Shown here: piece by piece, positions 7,560 through 15,832 of the stretch | Position numbering within the stretch: the first letter of the stretch is position 1 | Layout: each line of letters opens with the position of its first letter | Assembly (NCBI GenBank): GCA_043819345.1 | Contig: JBDREX010000010.1 | Coordinates: 62,001-126,000 of the forward strand | Direction: 5' to 3' | Source of the DNA: CAYRDK01 sp043819345 | GTDB lineage: Bacteria; Omnitrophota; Gorgyraeia; Velamenicoccales; Velamenicoccaceae | Length of the DNA stretch: 64,000 bases | Made by a program: the position numbers and the translations under genes | Notes under the pieces: model-generated | Seen by the model: only the letters and a program-made list of their open reading frames with translations | Told to the model about the DNA's origin: nothing | The model's database searches: none

Positions 7560-8705
7560 CTAATAAATTTTCATAACTTTGGCACCAGGATAGTAAAACT
7601 CTAAAATCTGTCTATAACTATAACCTTTTTTTGCCATTCCTAGAGCTCCATGTTGACACAAACCAACACCATGCCCCCACCCTTTACCCTGGAACACAAC
7701 GTCATCATCTTTGCGCTCAATAAAGAAATTTGTACTTCGTATGCTGTTAGAGTCCATAAGCGCCCTAAAATCCTTTGCGCTTATTTTCAACGAACCGCCT
7801 CTTTTATAAACAAGCTCTAGGAATTGCACCCTGCCTGTTTTATTACGCTCAAAAACGGCGATATCCATCAAATCTTTTTTATCTTTTGAATAGCCGGCTA
7901 ACTTTTTCTCAATGCTCATTAAATCCGACTTAAAATTCCATTGAAAATGAGGCGAGTCACAACAAAAAGGACAAACACGTTGGCCTCGCAGAGGAACCAC
8001 ATTCACATTCCAAAGTTGACCCGCATCCTCCGTCACTCCACCACACGTAGCACAAAAAAAAGTTTCAAAAATACGATCCTGATACGTTAAAACTTCCCCA
8101 TAAGTCGTATTAATGGCCCTATTTGTCTTGCGCCTTTCAGACAAATAACCTCCATACATCTGAGAAGATGTATCTGCCGTCACATCATACTTTTTTGCAG
8201 AACTGACCTGCCTCTGATAAAGCGCGTATGTGCGCGCGGCCACAGCCTGAGCCTTAAGTGCTTCTAACGGCCACTTATGTGATATTTCCTGATTCAAAAC
8301 CCCGCGAACATAAGATTCCACATCCAAAATATTAATAACGAGAAAACCCGCCTGTTCACTTTTACACAAAAGAATTGTCCCGCGATAAGAACGTTTGTTG
8401 ACCGAAATAGCTGCTTTCTGTGTTGCCGTAAAACGAATGCTATCGGCTTTAAAAGCCAACTGCCCAATCCTAAAACAACCACTCTCTCCTAAAACAATTT
8501 TCGAACGTGACAAGCCCTTTTTATTACTGTACAGCAACCTCTTGCTACTGCCTTCAAAAATCTGAACAGGCCCCGTCACAGAAATCAGAACCTCTTTCGC
8601 ATCTTTTAAAAGAACTACGCGAACATCTAACGGCTCCTTCGCACCGGATACCTGCGGAGCAAGGAAGTTAAAAAGGACTATAAAACAAATAAGGATTTTT
8701 TTCAT
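7560..8705 (-). CDS. SpoIID/LytB-domain secreted peptidoglycan hydrolase
   Basis: The 381-residue protein has a signal peptide (about 1-22, KKILICFIVLFNFL then SGA). It carries a SpoIID domain with the catalytic-type glutamate E140 in VLNQEISHKWP, followed by EALKAQAVAARTYA. Near the C-terminus is GWGHGVGLCQHGALGMA. SpoIID proteins are lytic transglycosylases acting on denuded glycan strands. A cysteine set (C218, C221, C245, C248, C249 in FCATCGG and VCPFCCDSPHF) could bind a metal or form disulfides. No sporulation genes are nearby, so a role in general cell-wall remodelling in the periplasm is more likely than sporulation. Confidence 0.88.
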   Translation of the reverse strand: MKKILICFIVLFNFLAPQVSGAKEPLDVRVVLLKDAKEVLISVTGPVQIFEGSSKRLLYSNKKGLSRSKIVLGESGCFRIGQLAFKADSIRFTATQKAAISVNKRSYRGTILLCKSEQAGFLVINILDVESYVRGVLNQEISHKWPLEALKAQAVAARTYALYQRQVSSAKKYDVTADTSSQMYGGYLSERRKTNRAINTTYGEVLTYQDRIFETFFCATCGGVTEDAGQLWNVNVVPLRGQRVCPFCCDSPHFQWNFKSDLMSIEKKLAGYSKDKKDLMDIAVFERNKTGRVQFLELVYKRGGSLKISAKDFRALMDSNSIRSTNFFIERKDDDVVFQGKGWGHGVGLCQHGALGMAKKGYSYRQILEFYYPGAKVMKIY

Positions 8706-8736
8706 GATTGCCTAAAGAAATAAAATAATAGTCACA

Positions 8737-8943
8737 TTATGAACGCCGTGAAAAAAACCAAGCTATCAAAGAAAGCACAACACTCAACAAAATCATTGTC
8801 GTTATGGGGAACATGAAAGTGAAATTTTTCTTTTCTATCATAATATCCCCCGGCAAACGAAACAAAGGCAGCTTCACAAGCAATCCCCAAGATAATCCTG
8901 CGAGAATCAAAATTAAACCGGCGATCACAAGCGCCTTAGACAT
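8737..8943 (-). CDS. DUF2905 small membrane protein
   Basis: This 68-residue protein has two membrane helices (about 3-24 and 46-64). Between them is the conserved KLPLFRLPGDIMIEKKNFTFMFP segment, here seen as LPLFRLPGDI plus NFTFMFP. That pattern is typical of DUF2905, a small bacterial membrane protein of unknown function. It overlaps the 3' end of pyk by 8 bp, so it is co-transcribed with it. Confidence 0.85.
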   Translation of the reverse strand: MSKALVIAGLILILAGLSWGLLVKLPLFRLPGDIMIEKKNFTFMFPITTMILLSVVLSLIAWFFSRRS

Positions 8944-9973
8944 CGCAAGCCTTTCTGATTTTTGCCTGCTCCGTAAACTTAATAATCTTATTCATCGCGT
9001 CAAGCGCCTCAACCGGATAAGCCCCCGAAGCTGTTTCAGCTGAAAGCATAACATAATCTGTCCCGTCTAAAACGGCATTTGCCACATCCGCGGCTTCAGC
9101 TCTGGTCGGAATCCTGTTATCCACCATATGTTCAAGCATCTGCGTTGCCGTAATTACAAATTTTTTCTTAGCATTACATTTTGCAATAATCATCTTCTGG
9201 ACAATAGGAACTTCATAAAAAGGAATGGAAACACCCATATCTCCACGAGCGACCATAATGCCGTCTGAAGCATCAATAATACTATCAATATTTCTGATCC
9301 CGTCCCGATTCTCAATTTTCGCGATAATTTTGCATCCCGGCAATTTTGCGCCTATCTTGTCTCTAACGACATGAACATCTTTATCGGTCCTCACAAAGGA
9401 CTGCGCGATAAAATCAGCTTTTTGCTTAATGCTGAATTCAATATCAGCTTTATCTTTGGAAGATATCGGGCCAAATTCCAAGCGAGCCCCCGGCATATTA
9501 ACGCCTTTGCGAGGCTTTAAAAGCCCGGCGACCATTACTTTTGTTTTCAAAATATTGCGCAAAACCTGTTCTACTATCAAAAATATATTTCCGTCGTCTA
9601 TGTAAATTGCCTGGCCTTTTTTGATAACCTTTAAAGGGCCTTTATAGTCAAAAGGTACTTTTGTAGCGCTCCCTAAAAAGTCACCTTGAGCCAAATATAA
9701 AATTTGTCCCTTGCGCAGTGCGATGGGCTGGCCTTTTTCTAAAGCGCCTATTCTAATACGATGCCCTTCTAAATCACACAATACCCTCATATGTCGTTTA
9801 TAGGTTTTGTTCAAGCCGCGAATCATCTTGATACGCTGAACACACTCCTGATAGGTGCCATGAGAAAAATTGAGCCTTACCACATCTAGGCCTGAGCGCA
9901 TCATTCTCCTCAAAACAGGCAAAGAACTACTGGACGGCCCTACCGTTGCAATAATTTTCGTCTTAACCATCAT
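8936..9973 (-). CDS. pyk: pyruvate kinase, short form lacking the C-terminal domain
   Basis: Pyruvate kinase makes ATP and pyruvate from phosphoenolpyruvate. Present are KIIATVGPSS, LNFSHG, the lysine/glutamate strand KIIAKIENRDGI, VARGDMGV, and the metal/substrate region VITATQMLEHM with PTRAEAADVANAVLDGTDYVMLSAETASG. The usual DTKGPEIR loop reads DLEGHRIR here. At 345 residues it ends right after the barrel, about 120 residues short of the common enzyme, so the C-terminal regulatory domain is missing. Two adjacent ATG codons are possible starts; GAGGTGA precedes both. It starts 3 bp after queH and overlaps the DUF2905 gene. Confidence 0.93.
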   Translation of the reverse strand: MMVKTKIIATVGPSSSSLPVLRRMMRSGLDVVRLNFSHGTYQECVQRIKMIRGLNKTYKRHMRVLCDLEGHRIRIGALEKGQPIALRKGQILYLAQGDFLGSATKVPFDYKGPLKVIKKGQAIYIDDGNIFLIVEQVLRNILKTKVMVAGLLKPRKGVNMPGARLEFGPISSKDKADIEFSIKQKADFIAQSFVRTDKDVHVVRDKIGAKLPGCKIIAKIENRDGIRNIDSIIDASDGIMVARGDMGVSIPFYEVPIVQKMIIAKCNAKKKFVITATQMLEHMVDNRIPTRAEAADVANAVLDGTDYVMLSAETASGAYPVEALDAMNKIIKFTEQAKIRKACDV

Positions 9974-9976
9974 CTG

Positions 9977-10561
9977 TCACCTCTTCATAAAGTCTTGTGT
10001 ATTCTTCTGTAGTTTTTGCTTCTTTGCTTTTCTCTGCAAAATCGCTTCTTTCTCAGAAATAAGACAACCACAATAATTTTGGTGATAAATACCCAATTCC
10101 TTAGAAACTTTATGTGAATGAGCAAAACCTTGTCTAAAATCCATGGATAAAAAATTCACGCCCTCCTGGATGCCAGCCTTCTGGCCTAAATCCCGAATCA
10201 AGGCAACATCCTGATAAGGGCTGACAAGAAGCGTTGTCGTATAGTTCTTAAGGCCCTGCTTTAAAGCATATTTCGCCGTCTCTTCAAGCCGCCTATTCCA
10301 ACAAAAACAATGCGCGGATGACCGCGTCTGACAAGCAAGCATCTTATTCAAAAAATACTCAAAATCATAATCATGATAGTAAACATGGAGCTTTAAATAT
10401 TCGGATACCTTCTCAAGCGCCTCTTTTCTCCTCAGATATTCAGAATAAGGATGTATGTTAGGATTATAGAAAAACCCCTCTACATCGTAACCCGCCTGCC
10501 TCAATACCTCAACGGGATATATAGCGCAAGGACCACAACAGATATGCAATAAAACATTCAT
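9977..10561 (-). CDS. queH: epoxyqueuosine reductase QueH
   Basis: QueH (formerly DUF208) removes the epoxide oxygen of epoxyqueuosine in tRNA and replaces the unrelated B12-dependent QueG. The 194 residues show HICCGPCA (C8, C9, C12), FFYNPNIHPYSEYLRR, RLEETAKYA, TTTLLVSPYQD and YCGC (C164, C166). The internal cysteine pair is C85-x-C87 in AHCFCW, preceded by H84, whereas most relatives have CxxC at this point. That may change a metal ligand. With queA and tgt in the window, queuosine completion is encoded locally. Confidence 0.93.
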   Translation of the reverse strand: MNVLLHICCGPCAIYPVEVLRQAGYDVEGFFYNPNIHPYSEYLRRKEALEKVSEYLKLHVYYHDYDFEYFLNKMLACQTRSSAHCFCWNRRLEETAKYALKQGLKNYTTTLLVSPYQDVALIRDLGQKAGIQEGVNFLSMDFRQGFAHSHKVSKELGIYHQNYCGCLISEKEAILQRKAKKQKLQKNTQDFMKR

Positions 10562-10570
10562 AAGTAAATT

Positions 10571-10649
10571 GTTAACGGGTTAACGAGTCGCCGACTAAAC
10601 GCGTTAATGTATTCAGCCCGATTACTCACTAACCCATAAACTCGCTAAC
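10571..10649. repeat. octamer-word inverted-repeat element (GTTNRCGR family)
   Basis: The left arm has three 8-bp units: GTTAACGG, GTTAACGA, GTCGCCGA. The right arm has four units of the complementary type: CCGATTAC, TCACTAAC, CCATAAAC, TCGCTAAC. Read on the minus strand, that arm gives GTTAGCGA, GTTTATGG, GTTAGTGA and GTAATCGG. The arms can fold on each other imperfectly. It fills the queH-ruvB gap almost exactly, ending just before the ruvB stop codon. Confidence 0.85.
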
Positions 10650-10650
10650 A

Positions 10651-11682
10651 TTATTTTTGAATCCCGAAATGTTGGTAGGCCAATGATGTTACTTCCCGAC
10701 CACGTGGCGTCCTCTTTAACAAACCTTTTTTTAAAAGATACGGCTCAATCGTGTCCACGATGGTATCCGGTTCTTCATTAAGCGTGGCTGATAATGTTTC
10801 AATACCAACCGGCCCACCATTATATGTCGATATGATTGTTTCTAAAACCTTACGATCAATCCCATCTAAACCATGCGCATCAATTTTTAAAGCTTTTAGC
10901 GCTCTTTCGGCAATTTCTTTTGTAATCTCGTTGTTCGCTTTCACCTGAGCATAATCTCTCACGCGGCGAAGCAACCTATTGGCTATACGAGGTGTACCAC
11001 GTGAACGACGAGCAATTTCTGAAGATCCGGAATCATCAATATTGATACCCAGCAATGCAGCAGAACGATTAATAATCTTACTTAAGTCTTCATCATGATA
11101 AAAATCAAAATGATGCAATATACCAAATCTGGAGCGCAAAGGCGAACCAATTAAACCACTTCGCGTTGTCGCACCCACAAGAGTAAAACGTTTTAAATTA
11201 AATTTAATCGTTCGCGCATAAGGCCCTTTATCAATAACAAAATCAATCTGTCCATTTTCCATGGCCGGATAAAGAAATTCCTCAACAACCTTAGAAAGAC
11301 GATGAATTTCATCAATAAAGAGAACATCCCCTTCCTCTAAGTTTGTTAAAATCCCTATTAAATCACCCGCTCGCTCAATAGCCGGCCCAGATGTTGAAGT
11401 AATTTTCACACCCATCTCATGAGCGATAATACAAGAAAGGCATGTCTTCCCCAAACCTGGCGGCCCACACAGCAGCACGTGCTCTAAAGGCTCCTCTCGT
11501 TGTTTAGCAGCCATCAGAGAAACCCTTAAATTATCAACAAGGTCTTCTTGCCCAACAAAATCATCAAGGGTTGTCGGACGCAATGAGATATTCAGAACAA
11601 CATCATCATCGCTCTCGCTATTTTCTAATAAACGATTTTTTAGGGGATTTTTATCTTCAAAAGGAATAAAATTTTTTTCCAT
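10651..11682 (-). CDS. ruvB: Holliday junction branch-migration helicase RuvB
   Basis: RuvB is the hexameric motor that drives RuvA-bound Holliday junctions. The 343 residues contain SLRPTTLDDFVGQ, Walker A GPPGLGKT (73-80), Walker B LFIDEIHRL, sensor 1 LVGATTRSGLIGSPLRSRFG, the arginine-rich TPRIANRLLRRVRDYA and a C-terminal winged helix. The length is normal. ruvA and ruvC are not adjacent. The upstream neighbour is scpA, 63 bp away. Confidence 0.97.
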   Translation of the reverse strand: MEKNFIPFEDKNPLKNRLLENSESDDDVVLNISLRPTTLDDFVGQEDLVDNLRVSLMAAKQREEPLEHVLLCGPPGLGKTCLSCIIAHEMGVKITSTSGPAIERAGDLIGILTNLEEGDVLFIDEIHRLSKVVEEFLYPAMENGQIDFVIDKGPYARTIKFNLKRFTLVGATTRSGLIGSPLRSRFGILHHFDFYHDEDLSKIINRSAALLGINIDDSGSSEIARRSRGTPRIANRLLRRVRDYAQVKANNEITKEIAERALKALKIDAHGLDGIDRKVLETIISTYNGGPVGIETLSATLNEEPDTIVDTIEPYLLKKGLLKRTPRGREVTSLAYQHFGIQK

Positions 11683-11745
11683 ATAACACGCTCATGACTG
11701 TACCCTGCTTTTAGCAGCTAAGCTAAGGCAAGGCTTATCGGCAGG

Positions 11746-12513
11746 CTAATCCATTGTTTCAGACACACCAAGCTGTGAATGATCTAAAGGTGCCACTCCT
11801 GACTCATTCCTCAAAACTTCTATTTCACCAAATAAACTTTTTTGAGCCACTATAACCTCTTTGAGCCTAATCAATTCCAATACCGCCAAAAAAGTCGCTA
11901 TCGCTTCCAATTTGCTCTTGGCCTGCTGAAACAAACTCGTCAAAGAAACATGGCTACGATCTCTGAAAAGCTGCTTTAGATCACTCACTTTACCTTCAAC
12001 CGTAAACTCATCTTTTATAACTTCATAAATCAGCTCTTTTGGCACATCCTTAAGCGCCTTAGAAAACGCGCTTATAAGATCAAAAAGATTAGCCTCAAAA
12101 AAAGACTCTCCCGTTTCTTCGTCCTTAGAAACAACTGGCCTCTTAAAAAGATCCTGCCTGGCCCGCTCCTTAAATCTCAACTGCTCTGCTGCTTCTTTAA
12201 ATTGCCGATATTCCAATAAGCGCTTTACCAATTCTACGCGCGGATCCTTTTCTTCATCAGGAATCTCTTCGTCAAGATTCACTTCTTGAGGCAAGAGCAT
12301 TTTAGACTTGATCTGCATCAATGTTGCCGCCATAACAATAAATTCACCCGCGACATTCAAATCAAGAAGGCGCATTAATTCCAAATAACTCAAATACTGT
12401 TCTAAAATTGTCGCGATGGGAATATCATAAATATTGATTTCATCTTTTTTAATTAAATAAAGAAGGAGATCAAAAGGACCTTCAAAAATTTCAAGTTTTA
12501 TTTTATAGGACAT
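11746..12513 (-). CDS. scpA: segregation and condensation protein A
   Basis: ScpA is the kleisin subunit that joins SMC heads and helps compact and segregate the chromosome. The 255 residues begin YKIKLEIFEGPFDLLLYLIKKDEINIYDIPI (the SMC neck-binding region) and continue with VAGEFIVMAATLMQIKSKMLLP. They end in a winged-helix region, TFLAVLELIRLKEVIVAQ. The middle of the protein is charged and linker-like. It overlaps trpS by 16 bp. No scpB is next to it. Confidence 0.93.
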   Translation of the reverse strand: MSYKIKLEIFEGPFDLLLYLIKKDEINIYDIPIATILEQYLSYLELMRLLDLNVAGEFIVMAATLMQIKSKMLLPQEVNLDEEIPDEEKDPRVELVKRLLEYRQFKEAAEQLRFKERARQDLFKRPVVSKDEETGESFFEANLFDLISAFSKALKDVPKELIYEVIKDEFTVEGKVSDLKQLFRDRSHVSLTSLFQQAKSKLEAIATFLAVLELIRLKEVIVAQKSLFGEIEVLRNESGVAPLDHSQLGVSETMD

Positions 12514-13493
12514 GATAAAAATCCTACGTGGTTTCGGACTTTTTCTATTGTGGAGTGCGCCTTTTCCTGCGCTTTTCGCCGGCCAGTTTCTAAAATCTGA
12601 TTCAATCTTGCGCGATCAAGCGCCAATTTTGCGCGTTTCTGCTGCAAAGGCACAAGATAATCCCCTAATTGTTCTGCCAATATTTTCTTGCATTCCGTAC
12701 AACCCTTCTGCGCCTGACAACACCAGGTTTTTACCTCATCAACCATCGCAGGCGCAAACACACCAAAATACTGACACACATTACAATGATCCGGATGGCC
12801 AACGTCAGTTTTTTTAATTCTCTTGGGATCCGTAAACATTGTCTGAACTTTTTTAGCAATCACCTCTCTTGAATCAGACAAGGCGATAAAATTATCATAG
12901 CTCTTACTCATTTTACGGCCATCTAATCCTAGCAGTCTCGGCATTTGTGTCAAAAGAGGCTTCGGTTCCACAAATACTTCAGCATACATCCCATTAAACT
13001 TTCTGACAATTTCACGCGTCAATTCCAAATGAGGCAGCTGATCTTCTCCAACCGGTACAACGGCAGAATTATATAAACAAATATCGGCAGCCTGTAAAAC
13101 AGGATACCCTAGAAAAGCATATGTCGCAAGATGACGATCTTTGAGTTCCCGCATCTGCTCTTTGTATGTCGGGCATCTTTCCAGCCAACCCAAAGGCGTC
13201 AACGTTGAAAAACTCATATAAAGCTCCAGATGTTCCGGAACATGGGATTGAACAAAAATAGTACATTTCTGAGGATCAAGTCCTACAGCCAGCCAATCTA
13301 AAAGGTTTTCATAAATATAATCTCTTATTTTGGCAGGATCTTCATATTCGCTCATGAGCGCGTGCCAATCAGCGATCATGAAATAACACTCATACTCTTC
13401 CTGCAGATTAACCCAATTATGCAAAGCACCAACAAGATGCCCTAAATGAAGCTTTCCTGTAGGACGCATTCCACTTAATAATACCTTTTTCAA
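12498..13493 (-). CDS. trpS: tryptophanyl-tRNA synthetase
   Basis: This class I synthetase charges tRNA-Trp. The 331 residues show the HIGH-equivalent GKLHLGHL (13-20), the DWHAL and TYKEQM segments of TrpRS, GYPVLQAADI, VGEDQLPHLELTREI and the KMSKS loop in DGRKMSKSYDN. The length is normal. A C-terminal CQYF...WCCQAQKGCTECK cysteine cluster is typical of one TrpRS subgroup. It heads the trpS-scpA pair, downstream of a repeat element that separates it from infB. Confidence 0.96.
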   Translation of the reverse strand: MKKVLLSGMRPTGKLHLGHLVGALHNWVNLQEEYECYFMIADWHALMSEYEDPAKIRDYIYENLLDWLAVGLDPQKCTIFVQSHVPEHLELYMSFSTLTPLGWLERCPTYKEQMRELKDRHLATYAFLGYPVLQAADICLYNSAVVPVGEDQLPHLELTREIVRKFNGMYAEVFVEPKPLLTQMPRLLGLDGRKMSKSYDNFIALSDSREVIAKKVQTMFTDPKRIKKTDVGHPDHCNVCQYFGVFAPAMVDEVKTWCCQAQKGCTECKKILAEQLGDYLVPLQQKRAKLALDRARLNQILETGRRKAQEKAHSTIEKVRNHVGFLSCPIK

Positions 13494-13546
13494 TCAAACC
13501 CCCAAATCTTCTTATCAAATCACAAGAACACTTTTCCTAAAATACA

Positions 13547-13698
13547 ATTCAAATCCGAAATACAAATATCGAAGCACGAAATAATTTTATAATGACCTAA
13601 ATTCAAACAACAAAAACAAAAAAACAATTCGTTTAAAACATGATGATCTTTTTGAATTTCGAATTTGTTTCGTATTTCGTGTTTCGAAATTTGGGTTT
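13547..13698. repeat. heptamer-word inverted-repeat element (CGAAAYA family)
   Basis: The left arm has four 7-bp units (CGAAATA, CAAATAT, CGAAGCA, CGAAATA). The right arm has three in the opposite sense (TGTTTCG, TATTTCG, TGTTTCG) flanked by TTCGAA-rich words. The two arms are separated by about 80 bp of AT-rich sequence. The element occupies most of the 223-bp gap between infB and trpS, and I see no gene in it. Confidence 0.88.
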
Positions 13699-13716
13699 AA
13701 TATGTTTATGCCAAAT

Positions 13717-15831
13717 TTACAGTTTTCTAGCAATATGCTGGATACTGAAACAATCTATAAAATCGCCTTCTTTAATATCTTCAAAATTCTCTAAAGAGAT
13801 CCCGCACTCAAACCCTTCAGCAACTTCCTTAACATCATCTTTAAACCTCTTCAAAGCAGCCATCTTACCTTCATGGACCACTTGGCCATTTCTAATAAGC
13901 ATAGCCGTTGCCCCTCTCAGAATTTTTCCTTTTCTGACAATAGAACCAGCTACAATACCATATTTTGTGAGCTTAAAAACTTTCTTAACTTCAGCTCTAC
14001 CTATGAAAACTTTTTTGATTTTCGGTGCCAACATCCCCTCAAGCGCTGCTCTCATATCATTAACAATCTCATAAATAACACGATACGTCCTGATGTCGAT
14101 GTCTTCCTTCTGCGCCATTTCTTTAGCCAAAAGATCCGGCTCAACATGAAAACCTATAATAATGGCGTTAGAAGCCGTCGCCAAAACAACGTCTGAAGTA
14201 TTAATCAAGCCAACACCTTTGTGCATTACGTTAATCTTGACTTCACTTGTACCAATCTTTAACAGAGAATCTTCAATAGCCCCTAAAGAACCCTGCACGT
14301 CCGCTTTCAAAATAATATTGAGCTCTTTAACGCCACCTTCCTTGATTCGCTGATACAAATCTTCCAAGTGCAAATATGACTTCTTATTACTAGGCTCCAA
14401 ACGCTGCCTTCTCATCTCTTCTTGTTTACGCGCCACAATTTCCTTGGCTATTTTTTCATCATCTACAACAAAAAATTTCTCACCAGCTCCCGGAACACCC
14501 GACAAACCGGTGATCTCAGCCGGTGTTGAAGGCCCAGCTTCCTTAATGAGCTGACGAAAATCATTAGCCATCGCCTTTACACGGCCACTCTGATACCCTA
14601 CAATAACAAAATCGCCAACCTTAAGAATCCCATTCTGCACCAAAACCGTCGCAACAGGCCCTCTGCCCTTGCTCAATTTTGCTTCAACTATCACACCACA
14701 AGCCAACTGCTCATACGCACCTTTGAGCTCCAACATATCGGCTTCCAACAAGATCATTTCCAACAGTTCATCAACACCCTGTCCTGTTTTAGCAGATACG
14801 CCAACCGTAATCGTCTTACCTCCCCAATCTTCTGACGTTAACCCTAATTCATTAAGCTGGCGTTTCAATTTATCCAGTTCTACGTTCGGCTTATCAATCT
14901 TATTAATAGCAACAATGACCGGAACACCTGCAGCCTTTGCGTGATCATAAGCCTCTATCGTCTGAGGCATCACGCCATCATCAGCAGCAACTACCAAAAC
15001 AACAATATCCGTTACATTCGCACCACGAGCTCTCATGGCCGTAAAGGCTTCATGGCCAGGTGTATCTAAAAAAGTAATGTTACCTTTAGGTAATTTTACC
15101 TCGTAAGCGCCAATGTGTTGAGTAATGCCTCCATGTTCAGACTCTGTCACACGAGAACGCCGAATATAATCCAATAGAGATGTCTTGCCGTGATCAACAT
15201 GCCCCATAAATGTCACAATGGGATTTCGTGATTTTAATTTTGCGCCACTTTGACTTTCGTGTGATTTTAACACTTTTTCTTCCAAGCTCGGGGGCTTTAT
15301 CAGAAAATAACCATAATCGCGTAAAATCTCAGTTATAATTTCTTCGCCTAAGCTTTTGTTAATATTCACAAAAAGTTTAAATTTAAGCATTAAATATTTG
15401 ATCAAATCGCTGGACTTAATTTGCAACTGTTGCGCCAAATCCTTAATAGTAATTGGAACCGCAAATTCCAAAGGCTTTAAACCTTCCTGTGCATTAACCT
15501 CTTGCGCAACTTGCGAAGACTCTTGCTCTTCCTGTTTTTCTACAGGCTCTTCCTCTGCAAGAACACCTTCTTGGGTTTGTGAAGGCAGCGGAGATTCTTC
15601 TTTTTTATCAACAATCTTTTTCTCTTTCGTCTGCGATTTAACAGTATCTACCTTCTTGAAGATAGAGACGGGTTGGCCCGTCCGAGCCGCCTTCTCTTCT
15701 TCAAATAGTTTGACAACATCTTCGTCAAGGCTGGCCATATGATTCTTAGCTTCAATCTTACGTTCTCGTAGCCTTACAAGCAGATCCTTGCTTGTTATTC
15801 CCAATTCTTTCGCTAGTTCATAAACTCTCAT
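13717..15831 (-). CDS. infB: translation initiation factor IF-2
   Basis: IF-2 is the GTPase that places initiator tRNA on the ribosome. The 704-residue protein has an N-terminal IF2N module (VYELAKELGITSKDLL), an acidic linker (about 70-115) and a second IF2N (ITIKDLAQQLQIKSSDLIK). The G domain follows, with GHVDHGKTSLL (210-220), GGITQHIGAY, DTPGHEAFTAMRARGA, NKID and SAKTG, then domains II-IV. The N-terminal extension is short compared with enteric IF-2. The gene starts one base after the nusA stop and belongs to the rimP-nusA-infB operon. Confidence 0.97.
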   Translation of the reverse strand: MRVYELAKELGITSKDLLVRLRERKIEAKNHMASLDEDVVKLFEEEKAARTGQPVSIFKKVDTVKSQTKEKKIVDKKEESPLPSQTQEGVLAEEEPVEKQEEQESSQVAQEVNAQEGLKPLEFAVPITIKDLAQQLQIKSSDLIKYLMLKFKLFVNINKSLGEEIITEILRDYGYFLIKPPSLEEKVLKSHESQSGAKLKSRNPIVTFMGHVDHGKTSLLDYIRRSRVTESEHGGITQHIGAYEVKLPKGNITFLDTPGHEAFTAMRARGANVTDIVVLVVAADDGVMPQTIEAYDHAKAAGVPVIVAINKIDKPNVELDKLKRQLNELGLTSEDWGGKTITVGVSAKTGQGVDELLEMILLEADMLELKGAYEQLACGVIVEAKLSKGRGPVATVLVQNGILKVGDFVIVGYQSGRVKAMANDFRQLIKEAGPSTPAEITGLSGVPGAGEKFFVVDDEKIAKEIVARKQEEMRRQRLEPSNKKSYLHLEDLYQRIKEGGVKELNIILKADVQGSLGAIEDSLLKIGTSEVKINVMHKGVGLINTSDVVLATASNAIIIGFHVEPDLLAKEMAQKEDIDIRTYRVIYEIVNDMRAALEGMLAPKIKKVFIGRAEVKKVFKLTKYGIVAGSIVRKGKILRGATAMLIRNGQVVHEGKMAALKRFKDDVKEVAEGFECGISLENFEDIKEGDFIDCFSIQHIARKL

Positions 15832-15832
15832 T

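Noticed and set aside
7560..8705. Evidence for endospore formation from the SpoIID homologue
   Set aside because: SpoIID-domain proteins occur widely in non-sporulating diderms and no other sporulation gene is present.
12512..12872. Plus-strand frames opposite trpS
   Set aside because: They are antisense shadows with no recognisable domain, no ribosome binding site and a real synthetase on the other strand. The same holds for the plus-strand frames opposite infB, ispG, dxr, serA and the GT genes.
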